From Patescibacteria group bacterium UBA7522 (GTDB lineage Bacteria; Patescibacteriota; CPR2; UBA1875), in assembly GCA_002476865.1 (NCBI GenBank), contig DLNA01000033.1, forward strand, positions 1 to 12,796: a stretch of DNA of 12,796 nt, in the 5' to 3' direction. The notes beneath the pieces are model-generated. The model did no database searches. It worked only from the letters and a program-made list of their open reading frames with translations, and was not told the DNA's origin. This document shows positions 1 through 7,505 of the stretch, one piece after another. The position numbers and the translations under genes were made by a program. The number at the start of each line of letters is the position of its first letter. Position 1 is the first letter of the stretch.

Positions 1-602
1 ACTCGATCGCAGATTCTTTCGACTTCGGGTAGATTATGGGAGGAAACAAAAATTGTTGTGCCGGACTTTTTAAGCTCATCGATAATTTTATAGATCTCAT
101 TTTGCAAGAGTGGGTCAAGGCCAACTGTTGGCTCATCCATAATCAAAAGCTTTGGTTGATGCATCAGTGCTAAAATAAGACCCAGTTTTTGTTTGTTACC
201 GCTTGATAAACTACCGAACTTCTTATTTGGATCAAAGTCCAATCTTTTTACTAAGTCATTTAAAATTAAGCTCCTACCACGCAGACCTTCGATATATTGA
301 ATATGATCCCTACCAGTCCAATTTTTATAAAGTTGAACATTACCGGGCAAATAACCAATATCCTTTTTTATTTCAGCTGAATTCTTTTTTACTTCTTTAT
401 CGAATATTTTTAACTGACCGCTCGTTGGTGATATAAAATCCATCAAACAACGAATAGTGGTTGTTTTCCCGGCTCCATTTGGGCCCAAAAATCCAAACAC
501 CTCTCCCTCGCTTACATCAAAAGAGATACCATTAACTGCTTTTGTTTTGCCAAAAAATTTTTTTAAATTTTTGACTTCAATTACTTTTCCCTTGCTTTTC
601 AT
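1..602 (-). CDS. ABC transporter ATP-binding protein, ABC-2/CcmA type (partial, 3' end outside window)
   Basis: Nucleotide-binding subunit of an ABC exporter; it hydrolyses ATP in the cytoplasm to drive a membrane partner that is not in the window. The first 200 residues are visible. They contain Walker A GPNGAGKTT (40-48), the signature LSSGNKQKLG (132-141), Walker B LLIMDEP (152-158, D156/E157), the D-loop GLDP and the H-loop SSHN (His189). The degenerate LSSGN signature and overall spacing match the COG1131 drug/polymer/lipid exporter ATPases (known family trait), so a permease gene probably follows beyond position 1. The ATG at 602-600 is the only reasonable start: an in-frame TAA lies seven codons upstream. 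No good Shine-Dalgarno is at normal distance, but a sigma70-like promoter ends 9 nt before the ATG. Substrate cannot be deduced. The gene follows mltG by 40 nt on the same strand. Confidence 0.93.
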   Translation of the reverse strand, partial: MKSKGKVIEVKNLKKFFGKTKAVNGISFDVSEGEVFGFLGPNGAGKTTTIRCLMDFISPTSGQLKIFDKEVKKNSAEIKKDIGYLPGNVQLYKNWTGRDHIQYIEGLRGRSLILNDLVKRLDFDPNKKFGSLSSGNKQKLGLILALMHQPKLLIMDEPTVGLDPLLQNEIYKIIDELKKSGTTIFVSSHNLPEVERICDR

Positions 603-611
603 TCTTCTGCT

Positions 612-640
612 ATTCTATCCCCTTAGTTGTCTATAGTCAA
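612..640 (-). promoter_or_regulatory. sigma70-like promoter of the ABC ATPase gene
   Basis: On the minus strand, TTGACT (640-635) and TAGAAT (617-612) are separated by exactly 17 nt; each matches the consensus at 5 of 6 positions. The expected start of transcription is about 604-606, only a few bases before the ATG at 602, so the mRNA would be nearly leaderless. The promoter lies in the 40-nt gap after mltG, so the ABC gene can be expressed independently of the upstream operon. Confidence 0.6.
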
Positions 641-642
641 AA

Positions 643-1680
643 CTATCTTAGGTATATCGCTTTTTTTTGATTATGTTCGTCTAGCGTATAAGAGAAATAT
701 GTCTTCCCGTCAGCTGAAAGAAAATATAAGTAATCAGAATCTTTTGGATCCAAAACCGCAGTGATTGAATCAATCGATGGATTACCAATTGGTTTTGGGG
801 TTAGTCCCCTATTAATGTAGGTGTTAAAGGGTGATTCTATTCGGGTTTCTTGAATGGTAAACTGAGTTTTATTTTCGCCCGTAATATATTGAATTGTGGC
901 ACATGATTCAAGAGCCATGTTTACCGAAAGTCGATTCAGAAAAACGCTCGCAACCAACTTCCTGTCCTCTGCTTTTGCCACCTCTCTCTCAACGATAGCT
1001 GCCAGTTTTACAACGTCGTAAAAATTCATTTTTGAACTTTCGGCCTTTTCTCTCAACTCAGGTATCATTTTTTTATCAAAATTATCTAGCATTTTTTTAA
1101 CTATCTGATCCGCCGTTACATCTTTTGCAAATTCATATGTATCAGGATACAAAAATCCCTCCAGATCGGTACTCAATGGCTTATCTTTCAAAAACCAATA
1201 ATCATAGTCCTTTTTTGCTGCGTTTATAAAATCGATTTTCGAGACAATACCTTTTGCCGCTAAGCGATCGGCTATTTTTTCAATAGTCCAGCCCTCCGGA
1301 AAAGTAACCCTATTTGAAACTATATTGCCCTTTGTAATAATGTCGGCCACTTCAGTCATTTTTAAGTTTCTTGCAATCAAATACTCGCCGGCCTGAATGC
1401 TGCCCGCCCTTCCCTCAAATTTTAAATAAAGTCCAAAAATAAAGTGATTTTTAATTAGTCCCTCTTCTACCAAATTTTTCGATATTGATTCGAGACCCTG
1501 CCCCGATTCAATAACAAAGCTTATTTGGGTTGGATCGCCTGAGTTAGGCGTCTTTAACGTACTTTGAACAAAAGTTATCGCAACAAAAAAGGTTACACAA
1601 ACAATTAATACCAGTAGGCCAAAAACAATCATTTTTTTTGAAAACAGTTTTCTTTTTTTAAGCTCTTCTTCTAAATTCAT
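643..1680 (-). CDS. mltG: Endolytic murein transglycosylase MltG (YceG-like)
   Basis: Membrane-anchored lytic transglycosylase that cleaves nascent glycan strands in peptidoglycan and is thought to set strand length during elongation (known for the E. coli protein). The 345 residues fit the family. They comprise a short charged cytoplasmic N-terminus, one membrane segment at about 17-38, a LysM-like region at about 50-125, and the YceG catalytic domain with LEGFLYPDTYEF (173-184) and AAIVEREV (227-234). Glu231 is at the catalytic position by comparison with E. coli Glu218. SPFNTYINRGLTPKPIGNPS (283-302) is the C-terminal family motif. The usual LQSDPT-like stretch reads LESCAT (257-262), with Cys in place of Asp. 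The ATG overlaps the ruvX TGA as ATGA, and AAGGGAG precedes it, so translation is probably coupled to ruvX. Confidence 0.95.
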   Translation of the reverse strand: MNLEEELKKRKLFSKKMIVFGLLVLIVCVTFFVAITFVQSTLKTPNSGDPTQISFVIESGQGLESISKNLVEEGLIKNHFIFGLYLKFEGRAGSIQAGEYLIARNLKMTEVADIITKGNIVSNRVTFPEGWTIEKIADRLAAKGIVSKIDFINAAKKDYDYWFLKDKPLSTDLEGFLYPDTYEFAKDVTADQIVKKMLDNFDKKMIPELREKAESSKMNFYDVVKLAAIVEREVAKAEDRKLVASVFLNRLSVNMALESCATIQYITGENKTQFTIQETRIESPFNTYINRGLTPKPIGNPSIDSITAVLDPKDSDYLYFLSADGKTYFSYTLDEHNQKKAIYLR

Positions 1681-2108
1681 CCTTCTCCCTTTTCGTTTTT
1701 ATTTTTTTGAGGGTTATCTTCAAAGTAATGCTCCAATATAACAACCGCCGCCATCGAATCATCATATCTTGAAAGCTCTCTCGGGTTCACTCCAGCCACC
1801 CTTAAACGACGCTCCGCCTCAACGGTGGTGCCATACTCATCAGCAAAATCAACCTCAACATTAAACTCTCCCTTAACAACCTCTGCCAGTTGTCTTATCT
1901 CTGCCGCTAATTGATTTTCGCTACCATCTTGGTGCTTTGGAAGACCAAAAATAATTTTTTCCGGCAACCGATCTTCAATTATTTTACCAAGCTCAAAAAG
2001 AAATTTTTCGCTCATTTGAAGGGGCGGTAACGGAGTTGCCAAAATACCCGATTCGCTTTCTGCAACTCCAATTTTCTTTTCACCAATGTCTAAACCAAGA
2101 TACTTCAA
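1677..2108 (-). CDS. ruvX: RuvX/YqgF-type RNase H-fold nuclease
   Basis: Putative pre-16S rRNA 5'-end processing nuclease, also called a Holliday junction resolvase homologue; cytoplasmic. The 143-residue length is typical. Motifs: YLGLDIGEKKIGVA with Asp7, IIFGLP (52-57), ADEYGTTVEAERRL with Glu91, and DDSMAAVVILEHYFE with Asp117; these three acidic residues are the expected metal site. In many relatives the third motif reads DER-S/T-T; here it is DEYGTT, a minor departure. The last 12 residues are a low-complexity Lys/Asn/Glu tail. The start is TTG (2108-2106), chosen because it gives the canonical MKYLGLDIG N-terminus and has AAGGATAGG just upstream. Its TGA overlaps the mltG ATG. ruvX beside mltG also occurs in Firmicutes, which supports both calls. 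Confidence 0.94.
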   Translation of the reverse strand: MKYLGLDIGEKKIGVAESESGILATPLPPLQMSEKFLFELGKIIEDRLPEKIIFGLPKHQDGSENQLAAEIRQLAEVVKGEFNVEVDFADEYGTTVEAERRLRVAGVNPRELSRYDDSMAAVVILEHYFEDNPQKNKNEKGEG

Positions 2109-2166
2109 TCACCTATCCTTTTTGTTTTTAATTTTTTAATCAACTTCAACAAACTTAATTCTTAAA

Positions 2167-3759
2167 CTATTCTGTCTGAGTTTTGGAAATTTCGGTTTTA
2201 AAATAAATATGGCTGTTTATCCTTGGAACTCTTTTGTAAAAACTTGGGAAAAATTTGATTTCAACGCTTTCAATTCCCTCAATCTGATTAAGATAATCAA
2301 TCGCCACTGCCTCAGGATCTCCGTTAATAGAGTTTCGAAGATCTTCCTCAACTATCCTTGTTGCAATATAGGCCTCTCCAGCTAAAACCGCTTCAAATTT
2401 ACCTAATTCTGTATCTATTTTTGTTAGTTTAGTCGATGTTATCAAAGAATCGGCCTCAACAATTTCTTTAGTAGAGCCAATCTCCTGCCTTAATCTTTCT
2501 TCGGCCAAGGACTTTAGGTTTTCTTCTGATATTAATAGTGCTATGCTTTTTGCCTTTACAGTGTATTTAAATTCCTCGGTTTCAGAGCCAACCGAAACAG
2601 AAGAGGAGGAGCTTAGGACTTTTGTTTCCATGGCCCCTTCGAGTAAAATTTCGCCCTGAATGCCTTCATTTATCTTGCCTTCAATCTCGGACTCTACTGC
2701 CTTAGCAACTGAATCCTTGGCTGATGCAACATCTCCTGCCGTTACATATTTGACCTTTCTTGAAGAACCACCCGAAATTTCGGTTGTGCTTTCGGCTCTA
2801 TATTGACCGGTGAGCGCTGGCAAAGAGAACCCAACTCCAACAGAGCTCTTGTTGTATTTTTCTCCCGCCAAATCGGCTTTAATCAAAACCTCGACCGAAC
2901 ATTCTTCCAGGGCCGTACCACCACTAACAGAAGCCCCTGGAACCAAAACATTTGTTTGTGTTTTATAAACTAAATTTGATGAGTCCAAAAGACGACTACC
3001 CGCGGCTAGAGTAAAAGAGTCACTGTCCTCTTTGTTACAGATCTTAACTTTACCGCTAGCTTTTTCGCCAACATCTTTTTCTCCGGTCGCTTTAATTGTT
3101 TCTGTTTTTTCTAGCTCTTCTACTATCTCTCTTGCTGGTATTAAGCCGGCAGCTGCATCCGGACTCTCTGCTGTTTTGTCGGCTGTGAAAGAAATATCAA
3201 CCTTTTTGTTTTCGGCTGCTAGACGAATTTGAATATTTGCCAAAGGTACAAAAATATAAGCGGCGACAGCAAGAGCGATTAAACCAAAACCTCCGGCCAA
3301 TAAAGCCCCCCTCCAATGTCTCTTGAGCCATCCCCCGCTCTTTTTTGCTTTCTTTGGATTTTCGTCAGCAGGTTCGTCTTTGACTTTTTTGATGGCTGAA
3401 TCCGATTCTTCTTCTGAGGGTTTCTCCTTTTCAACCATCTCTATATCTTCCTCGCTATATTCCGGTTTTTCTGATTCAGAGATAGAAACCTCCTTTGGTG
3501 TTTGTCCCTCTTTAGCTACAACTGGTATACCAATCTGTTCGGCTAATTTAGTACCAACCTTATCTTGAGTGACAATCGTTATCTCTTTTCCAAGCGCTTC
3601 GGCCTGACGCTTTAGAAGCTTAAGATTAATAACGGACTGAAGCATAATCGCCTCTTTCGGAATTACAATATCCAAAATGATTCCCTGTGCACTCTTGAGT
3701 TTGTCGACTACAGAAGTTATTTCGTCGTCTTTTTCTAAATATATTGGCTCTCGATCCAC
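2167..3759 (-). CDS. Membrane-anchored baseplate-J-like protein of CPR type
   Basis: Function unknown; single-pass membrane protein of 530 residues. Residues 1-83 form a compact cytoplasmic-looking domain containing DDEITSVVDKLKSAQGIILDI and LKLLKRQAEALGKEITIVTQD. Residues 84-140 are an acidic/Lys-rich, probably disordered linker. A basic stretch (LKRHWR) leads into one membrane helix at about 151-172. The remainder should be outside. It holds a region resembling the baseplate J/gp47 fold (ATGEKDVGEKASGKVKICNK at 224-243, AGSRL, VPGASVSGG, ADLAGEKYN at 295-303) and a C-terminal SVEIKFFPSFYKRVPRI segment typical of these CPR proteins. The two Cys residues (241, 287) could form a disulfide. The start is GTG with GGAG seven nt upstream. 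It follows the FtsA/PilM-like gene by 100 nt and precedes ruvX, so the ATPase is a likely partner (inference). The baseplate-J label is from pattern recognition, not a search. Confidence 0.75.
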   Translation of the reverse strand: MDREPIYLEKDDEITSVVDKLKSAQGIILDIVIPKEAIMLQSVINLKLLKRQAEALGKEITIVTQDKVGTKLAEQIGIPVVAKEGQTPKEVSISESEKPEYSEEDIEMVEKEKPSEEESDSAIKKVKDEPADENPKKAKKSGGWLKRHWRGALLAGGFGLIALAVAAYIFVPLANIQIRLAAENKKVDISFTADKTAESPDAAAGLIPAREIVEELEKTETIKATGEKDVGEKASGKVKICNKEDSDSFTLAAGSRLLDSSNLVYKTQTNVLVPGASVSGGTALEECSVEVLIKADLAGEKYNKSSVGVGFSLPALTGQYRAESTTEISGGSSRKVKYVTAGDVASAKDSVAKAVESEIEGKINEGIQGEILLEGAMETKVLSSSSSVSVGSETEEFKYTVKAKSIALLISEENLKSLAEERLRQEIGSTKEIVEADSLITSTKLTKIDTELGKFEAVLAGEAYIATRIVEEDLRNSINGDPEAVAIDYLNQIEGIESVEIKFFPSFYKRVPRINSHIYFKTEISKTQTE

Positions 3760-3765
3760 TTTCGC

Positions 3766-3859
3766 TCCACTCTAATTTCGATTTTTCATTTTCGAATCTC
3801 GATTAAATTTTTAATTATTACTTTTAATTTAAAGCTTAAATTTTAACTTTCAAATCGCT
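3766..3859. repeat. AT-rich intergenic spacer with GAATTT/AATTTCGA-type repeat units
   Basis: The gap between the FtsA/PilM-like gene and the baseplate-J-like gene contains AATTTCGATTTTTCATTTTC, CGAATCTCGATT and several AATTTTTAATT / TAAATTTT variants. The same vocabulary appears at 8850-8900, 9010-9110 and 10705-10766. I see no terminator or convincing promoter in it. Confidence 0.4.
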
Positions 3860-5119
3860 CTATGTTTGTAAGGTTTTGGTAATTTTTCGCATTAAGCTAG
3901 GTAAAACATCTTCTTCGCCCATCTCAACTACCAGATTAGCTAGACCCATCGGCGTAATATCCTGCTGATCTTTAATCTTACCGGTTTCGTCTACTATATT
4001 AACAACATCTGACGGCTTAATAAAGTGGATGCTTGGCTTTTTTGAAAACGGCAAATCCTTATACCAACCACTTTCAGAAAGAACTTCTTTAATTTCGGGC
4101 AAAGCAGATCCGCCACCACAAAGTAAGATTCTATTTGGCAAAAGATCAAGATTAGAAAACTCAGAAAGAGCAAGCTCAACTCCACTTCGCCAAACCGAAG
4201 CATCTGAATAAAGCGCATCTCGAACTATTTTTTTTGATTTTTCTTTTAAAAGATCCTCCGAATAAGCAATTTTTATCTCTTCAGCACGAGCAAACGGCAC
4301 ATTAAGGGTATTAGCCAATCGCTTTGTAAAACTTCGACCGCCAATGGCAAACATTCTGGTCCCCTCAAGGCCCCCGTTTGAAACAACGGCAATATCTGTT
4401 GTACCACCACCAATGTCAATAAAGATAGCGTTAAATTCACCGGCCTCTTGAGTTCCAAAAGAGCGTGCTACGGCATAGGGCTCTGCAGCAATCGTGATAA
4501 GATCAAGATCCAAATCGGCCGCAACTGATTGGAGAGCTCCCAAATGGACCATTGGTGCAAAAGCATTAAAAACACCTACGCTAACTTCTTTTCCCTGAAA
4601 CCCAATCGGATTTGTTACCCGATAGCCATCTATTTTAACATCAACCACACTCGCATTAACCAGCTTTACGTCTATTTCCTCGTGTCCGGTCTCCCAAGCA
4701 AGTTGTTTTCTGGCCTCCTCAAAAACACGCATCTGAATTTTGTTTACGATATTTTTAAGTTCGTTGTAATCAATTTTTATGGTTGGTTTTAACCTTTCAT
4801 AATGAACGGTTGTTGTTGTGCCCTTAACAAGCTCGCCCGCAATTCCGATAACACATGATTCAGCCACTGCTCCAGCCATCTCCTCGGCGGCGTCTAATGC
4901 TTTAGCGCAATTTTCTACCACACCGCCAATATCGGTAACGGTGCCGCCTTGCATATCACCAAGGCGCTGTCTTTGGCGACCCCACCCCACTACATGGGCC
5001 TTACCACCCTCACCAATTTTAAATATCAGCGCCTTAACAAATTCGGTACCAATATCAAGCGCCGCATAATGCGGAATTTGTTGCTTCTTTGATTTTTTAA
5101 ACTTCTCGGTAATCTTCAA
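3860..5119 (-). CDS. Actin-fold ATPase of the FtsA/PilM family
   Basis: Cytoplasmic, membrane-associated actin-like ATPase. FtsA tethers FtsZ to the membrane and PilM organises the inner-membrane platform of type IV pili (known families). Which role applies here is not decided by sequence. The 419 residues show phosphate-1 loop ALDIGTEFVKAL (20-31), an SHS2-type insertion from about 88 to 215 beginning VIGIAGELVKG, phosphate-2 loop FIDIGGGTTDIAVV (233-246), and the adenosine motif ILLCGGGSALPEI (331-343). The C-terminus VLPSLMRKITKTL is amphipathic and could bind membrane. No other pilus genes and no ftsZ are present nearby. The start is TTG (5119-5117), preceded by AAGGGGGA at good distance; an ATG 22 nt upstream is out of frame. 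It heads the probable operon with the baseplate-J-like gene, ruvX and mltG, which favours an envelope role. Confidence 0.85.
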   Translation of the reverse strand: MKITEKFKKSKKQQIPHYAALDIGTEFVKALIFKIGEGGKAHVVGWGRQRQRLGDMQGGTVTDIGGVVENCAKALDAAEEMAGAVAESCVIGIAGELVKGTTTTVHYERLKPTIKIDYNELKNIVNKIQMRVFEEARKQLAWETGHEEIDVKLVNASVVDVKIDGYRVTNPIGFQGKEVSVGVFNAFAPMVHLGALQSVAADLDLDLITIAAEPYAVARSFGTQEAGEFNAIFIDIGGGTTDIAVVSNGGLEGTRMFAIGGRSFTKRLANTLNVPFARAEEIKIAYSEDLLKEKSKKIVRDALYSDASVWRSGVELALSEFSNLDLLPNRILLCGGGSALPEIKEVLSESGWYKDLPFSKKPSIHFIKPSDVVNIVDETGKIKDQQDITPMGLANLVVEMGEEDVLPSLMRKITKTLQT

Positions 5120-5190
5120 GAGCGATTCCCCCTTGCCCCATAAATTTTTATTAGATTAGAGTGAGGCGAGAATTTTAATTTTGCCTATAC

Positions 5191-5219
5191 ATTTTAAATT
5201 AAATTGTTCTTAAATACAA
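5191..5219 (-). promoter_or_regulatory. possible promoter of the FtsA/PilM-like operon
   Basis: On the minus strand TTGTAT (5219-5214) lies 17 nt before TAAAAT (5196-5191). The -10 is good (5 of 6) and the -35 is poor (3 of 6). Transcription would start about 65 nt before the TTG start codon. The region is very AT-rich, so chance matches are likely. Confidence 0.3.
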
Positions 5220-5263
5220 CCGTAGCCCCAAAACCACTGCCAACCAAATGACATCTCCCGACC

Positions 5264-5290
5264 TTGACATATACGAGGGGGGGGTAAACT
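5264..5290 (+). promoter_or_regulatory. putative promoter with an eight-G tract in the spacer
   Basis: A perfect -35 TTGACA (5264-5269) is followed after 15 nt by TAAACT (5285-5290, 4 of 6). The last eight bases of the spacer are an unbroken run of G (5277-5284). A 15-nt spacer is shorter than the 17-nt optimum; two additional G would restore it. GATAAT at 5299-5304 is an alternative -10 but has no -35 at a suitable distance. A start near 5297 would leave a short leader with AGGAG ahead of the ATG at 5322. Confidence 0.4.
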
Positions 5291-5321
5291 GAAAACAAGA
5301 TAATTTTAAAAGGAGCTACAA

Positions 5322-5690
5322 ATGGGAGAAAAATATAGTCCGTCGCCAGAAGAAATAAGAAAAGCCGAAACGACAATGAACGAAAGACAAAGAGAATTAA
5401 CTGAAACAAGAGAAGATTCACTGCACGAAGGACGGCTACAAGGAAAAGATACCTCAAAAACCGAAGCAACCAAAGCAACTGAGTTCCCAGGAATTACCAA
5501 AGAAGATTTTTTAAAATTTATGGAATATTCAGGCGAAAATTTAAGAGAACTTGAAGATATTCAAAAGATAAAAGAAGAGATGAAGGATCCCAAAAATCAA
5601 GAAAACCTACCCTACCTAGCTGCTCTTTTGGAGAAAAAAAGACAAGAAGTGGCAGATAAGATCAGTGCAACATTGAAACACCTCACATAA
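5322..5690 (+). CDS. small charged protein of unknown function
   Basis: I do not recognise this 122-residue protein. It has no signal peptide, membrane segment or cysteine. Residues 1-55 are rich in Glu, Lys, Arg and Thr and look disordered or helical. Residues 58-120 are predicted amphipathic helices with hydrophobic positions (DFLKFMEYS, NLRELEDIQKIKEEM, LPYLAALLEKKRQEVADKISATL). I believe it is real because AAAAGGAG lies 6 nt before the ATG, a TTGACA-containing promoter precedes it, and the opposite frames show nothing family-like. It is the only plus-strand gene here, divergent from the FtsA/PilM-like operon (202-nt shared gap) and convergent with alaS (50-nt gap). Its putative promoter contains a G8 tract, which may make expression variable. 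Confidence 0.75.
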   Translation: MGEKYSPSPEEIRKAETTMNERQRELTETREDSLHEGRLQGKDTSKTEATKATEFPGITKEDFLKFMEYSGENLRELEDIQKIKEEMKDPKNQENLPYLAALLEKKRQEVADKISATLKHLT

Positions 5691-5708
5691 AGAATTTGAA
5701 GAGAAAAG

Positions 5709-5733
5709 AACCCAATTGGTTAGTTATTTTTTT
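5709..5733. terminator. weak possible bidirectional terminator between the small gene and alaS
   Basis: AACC / GGTT (5709-5712, 5718-5721) forms a 4-bp stem around a 5-nt loop. On the plus strand it is followed by AGTTA and T7 (5727-5733). On the minus strand it is followed by CTTTTCTCTT. The stem is short, so this is a weak call, but the location between two convergent stop codons is right. Confidence 0.3.
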
Positions 5734-5740
5734 AATTGAT

Positions 5741-7465
5741 TTACGCTAAGGTTGCCTTTATCCTCCGCACGCCGGCGGATGATGACTCTTCTTTTTTAAT
5801 CCTAAACTTTCCTTTAATTTCAGAGAGGTTTTTAACATGAGGACCACCGCAAATTTCAGATGATACCTCCTGGCCAGAGCCAAGCTCTCCACCAACGGTA
5901 TAAACAGTTATTTTATCGCCGTATTTGGAGCTAAATTCACCTTCGGCGCCTTTTTCTTTAGCGGTTTTAGGATCGGTTTCAATAACAAAAACTTCTAAGT
6001 TTTGAGAGAGTTTTTCATTTACCCAATCTTCTACTTTTTGCTTTTCTTCATCAGTCATTTTTTCGGGATGAGAAAAATCAAATCTTACTCTTTCTGTGGT
6101 AATATTCGAACCCTTTTGATGAACATGATCGCCTAAAATCTCTCTCAAAGCAGCCAGAAGAAGATGGGCCACTGTATGATATCGAACTATTTTAGGATCA
6201 TCTTTATTTTCAAGACCGCCAGTAAAGATCTTTTCAGCTCCCTTTCTAGAAATTTTTTGGTGTTTTTCAAACTCGGCTCGATAGCCAGATTCATCGACAT
6301 AAATGTCCTTTTCTTTAGCTAATTCTTGGGTTAGTTCAAAAGGAAAACCGTATGTAGCAAAAAGATCAAACGCCTCTTTACCAGAAATCTCCCGATCACC
6401 TGAATATCCTTCGAATTTTTTAAGACCGTTCTCTATTACCCTACTAAATTTTGATTCTTCTAAGCTAAGCTCATCTTTAATATTTTTCTTTTCTCTAATG
6501 ATTTCAGGATAATTATTACCATAAATATCAATTACTAAATTTGCAATTTTTGAACAAAAATTTTGCTCATTAATGCCGGCTAGCTTTGCGTAACGGACGA
6601 TGCGACGGACCACCCTTCTTAGAACATAACCCCTGTCCATATTAGAAGCACGAACTCCATCAGCAATTAAAAAAACTGCAGTCCGTGCATGATCAGCAAT
6701 AATACGCATCGAACGGCTATCACTATATTTTATTTTTTCCTTAACAAAAGTAACTATCTTATTAAATTCGTCCGTATCATAAACCGAATCTGCCTTATTG
6801 ATAGTGGCTGCAATTCGTTCTAATCCAGCACCCGTGTCCACTCCTCTTTTCTCTAGCGGATTAAGTGATTTGTCTGTCTTCATAAAGTATTCGTTAAAAA
6901 CTAAGTTCCAAACCTCAACACCATCGACATAAATTTCAACTGTAGGCCCACATGGACCTTCACTACCGGTTGGCCCCCAAAAATTATCACCCCTTCCGCA
7001 CTCGATAATCTTAAAATCGCCAATTGACTTAATAATTTTTTCACTCTCATCATCTCTTGGAACTTCGTCATCACCCTTAAAAATCGAGAAATAAATCCGA
7101 TCGTCTGAAACTCCAAGCTCCCTAGAGATAAATCCGTAACCCCACTCAATGGCTTCCTTTTTGAAGTAACCCGCCGAAGAAGAATCATCAAAGCTAAAAT
7201 TACCAAGCATCTCGAAGAAGGTTAAATGAGTTTCATCACCCACCTCTTCGATGTCACCGGTTCGAACACACTTCTGAATTGTCGTCACTCTATTGTATAA
7301 AGGTTTTTCTTCATCCGAATACCATCTCTTGAATTGCTGCATTCCTGCTGTAGTAAGAAGCACCGAGGGATCATCTTTTGGAATCAAAGACGAAGAAGGC
7401 ATTCTAACATGATCCCTTGATTCAAAGTATTTAATAAATTTATCTCTAATTTCTTGAACTGTCAT
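5741..7465 (-). CDS. alaS: Alanyl-tRNA synthetase, short form without C-Ala domain
   Basis: Charges tRNA-Ala with alanine. Class II catalytic core: VLLTTAGMQQFK (35-46), KCVRTGDIEEVGDETHLTFFEMLGNFSF (65-92), GPTGSEGPCGPTVEI (164-178) and VDTGAGLERIA (209-219). The loop after KCVR is shorter than in E. coli, where it carries GGKHNDL. An intact editing domain follows, with zinc/active-site residues His430 and His434 (HTVAH), Cys539 and His543 (CGGPH). The protein stops at 574 residues, just after AGVRRIKA. The long coiled coil and C-Ala domain of the usual ~870-residue enzyme are therefore missing. The end is a clean TAA with no remnant downstream, so this looks like a natural short form. The ATG at 7465 has no Shine-Dalgarno; a -10 hexamer lies 6 nt upstream, suggesting a leaderless mRNA. 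Confidence 0.96.
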   Translation of the reverse strand: MTVQEIRDKFIKYFESRDHVRMPSSSLIPKDDPSVLLTTAGMQQFKRWYSDEEKPLYNRVTTIQKCVRTGDIEEVGDETHLTFFEMLGNFSFDDSSSAGYFKKEAIEWGYGFISRELGVSDDRIYFSIFKGDDEVPRDDESEKIIKSIGDFKIIECGRGDNFWGPTGSEGPCGPTVEIYVDGVEVWNLVFNEYFMKTDKSLNPLEKRGVDTGAGLERIAATINKADSVYDTDEFNKIVTFVKEKIKYSDSRSMRIIADHARTAVFLIADGVRASNMDRGYVLRRVVRRIVRYAKLAGINEQNFCSKIANLVIDIYGNNYPEIIREKKNIKDELSLEESKFSRVIENGLKKFEGYSGDREISGKEAFDLFATYGFPFELTQELAKEKDIYVDESGYRAEFEKHQKISRKGAEKIFTGGLENKDDPKIVRYHTVAHLLLAALREILGDHVHQKGSNITTERVRFDFSHPEKMTDEEKQKVEDWVNEKLSQNLEVFVIETDPKTAKEKGAEGEFSSKYGDKITVYTVGGELGSGQEVSSEICGGPHVKNLSEIKGKFRIKKEESSSAGVRRIKATLA

Positions 7466-7471
7466 TTTTTT

Positions 7472-7500
7472 ATTTTATCTTAAAAATCATCTTTTTAAAA
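7472..7500 (-). promoter_or_regulatory. putative leaderless promoter of alaS
   Basis: TAAAAT (7477-7472) on the minus strand is followed by six A and then the alaS ATG. The hexamer 17 nt upstream is TTTTAA, a poor -35. Transcription would start at or within 1-2 nt of the initiation codon. Its credibility comes mainly from identical geometry in front of two other genes in this window. Confidence 0.4.
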
Positions 7501-7505
7501 GCGAA

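Noticed and set aside
1677..1680. Possible recoding of TGA (as in some CPR lineages)
   Set aside because: TGA acts as the ruvX stop exactly at the mltG start, and no in-frame TGA interrupts any recognised gene.
5194..5500. Minus-strand hydrophobic open frames opposite the small plus-strand gene
   Set aside because: They are antisense images of a Lys/Glu-rich coding sequence, which yields Leu/Phe-rich frames, and they lack ribosome binding sites.
6901..7206. 101-codon minus-strand frame within alaS, and other long frames inside alaS, the ATPase and mnmA
   Set aside because: The true frames in these regions carry complete family motifs; the alternatives have none and no start signals.
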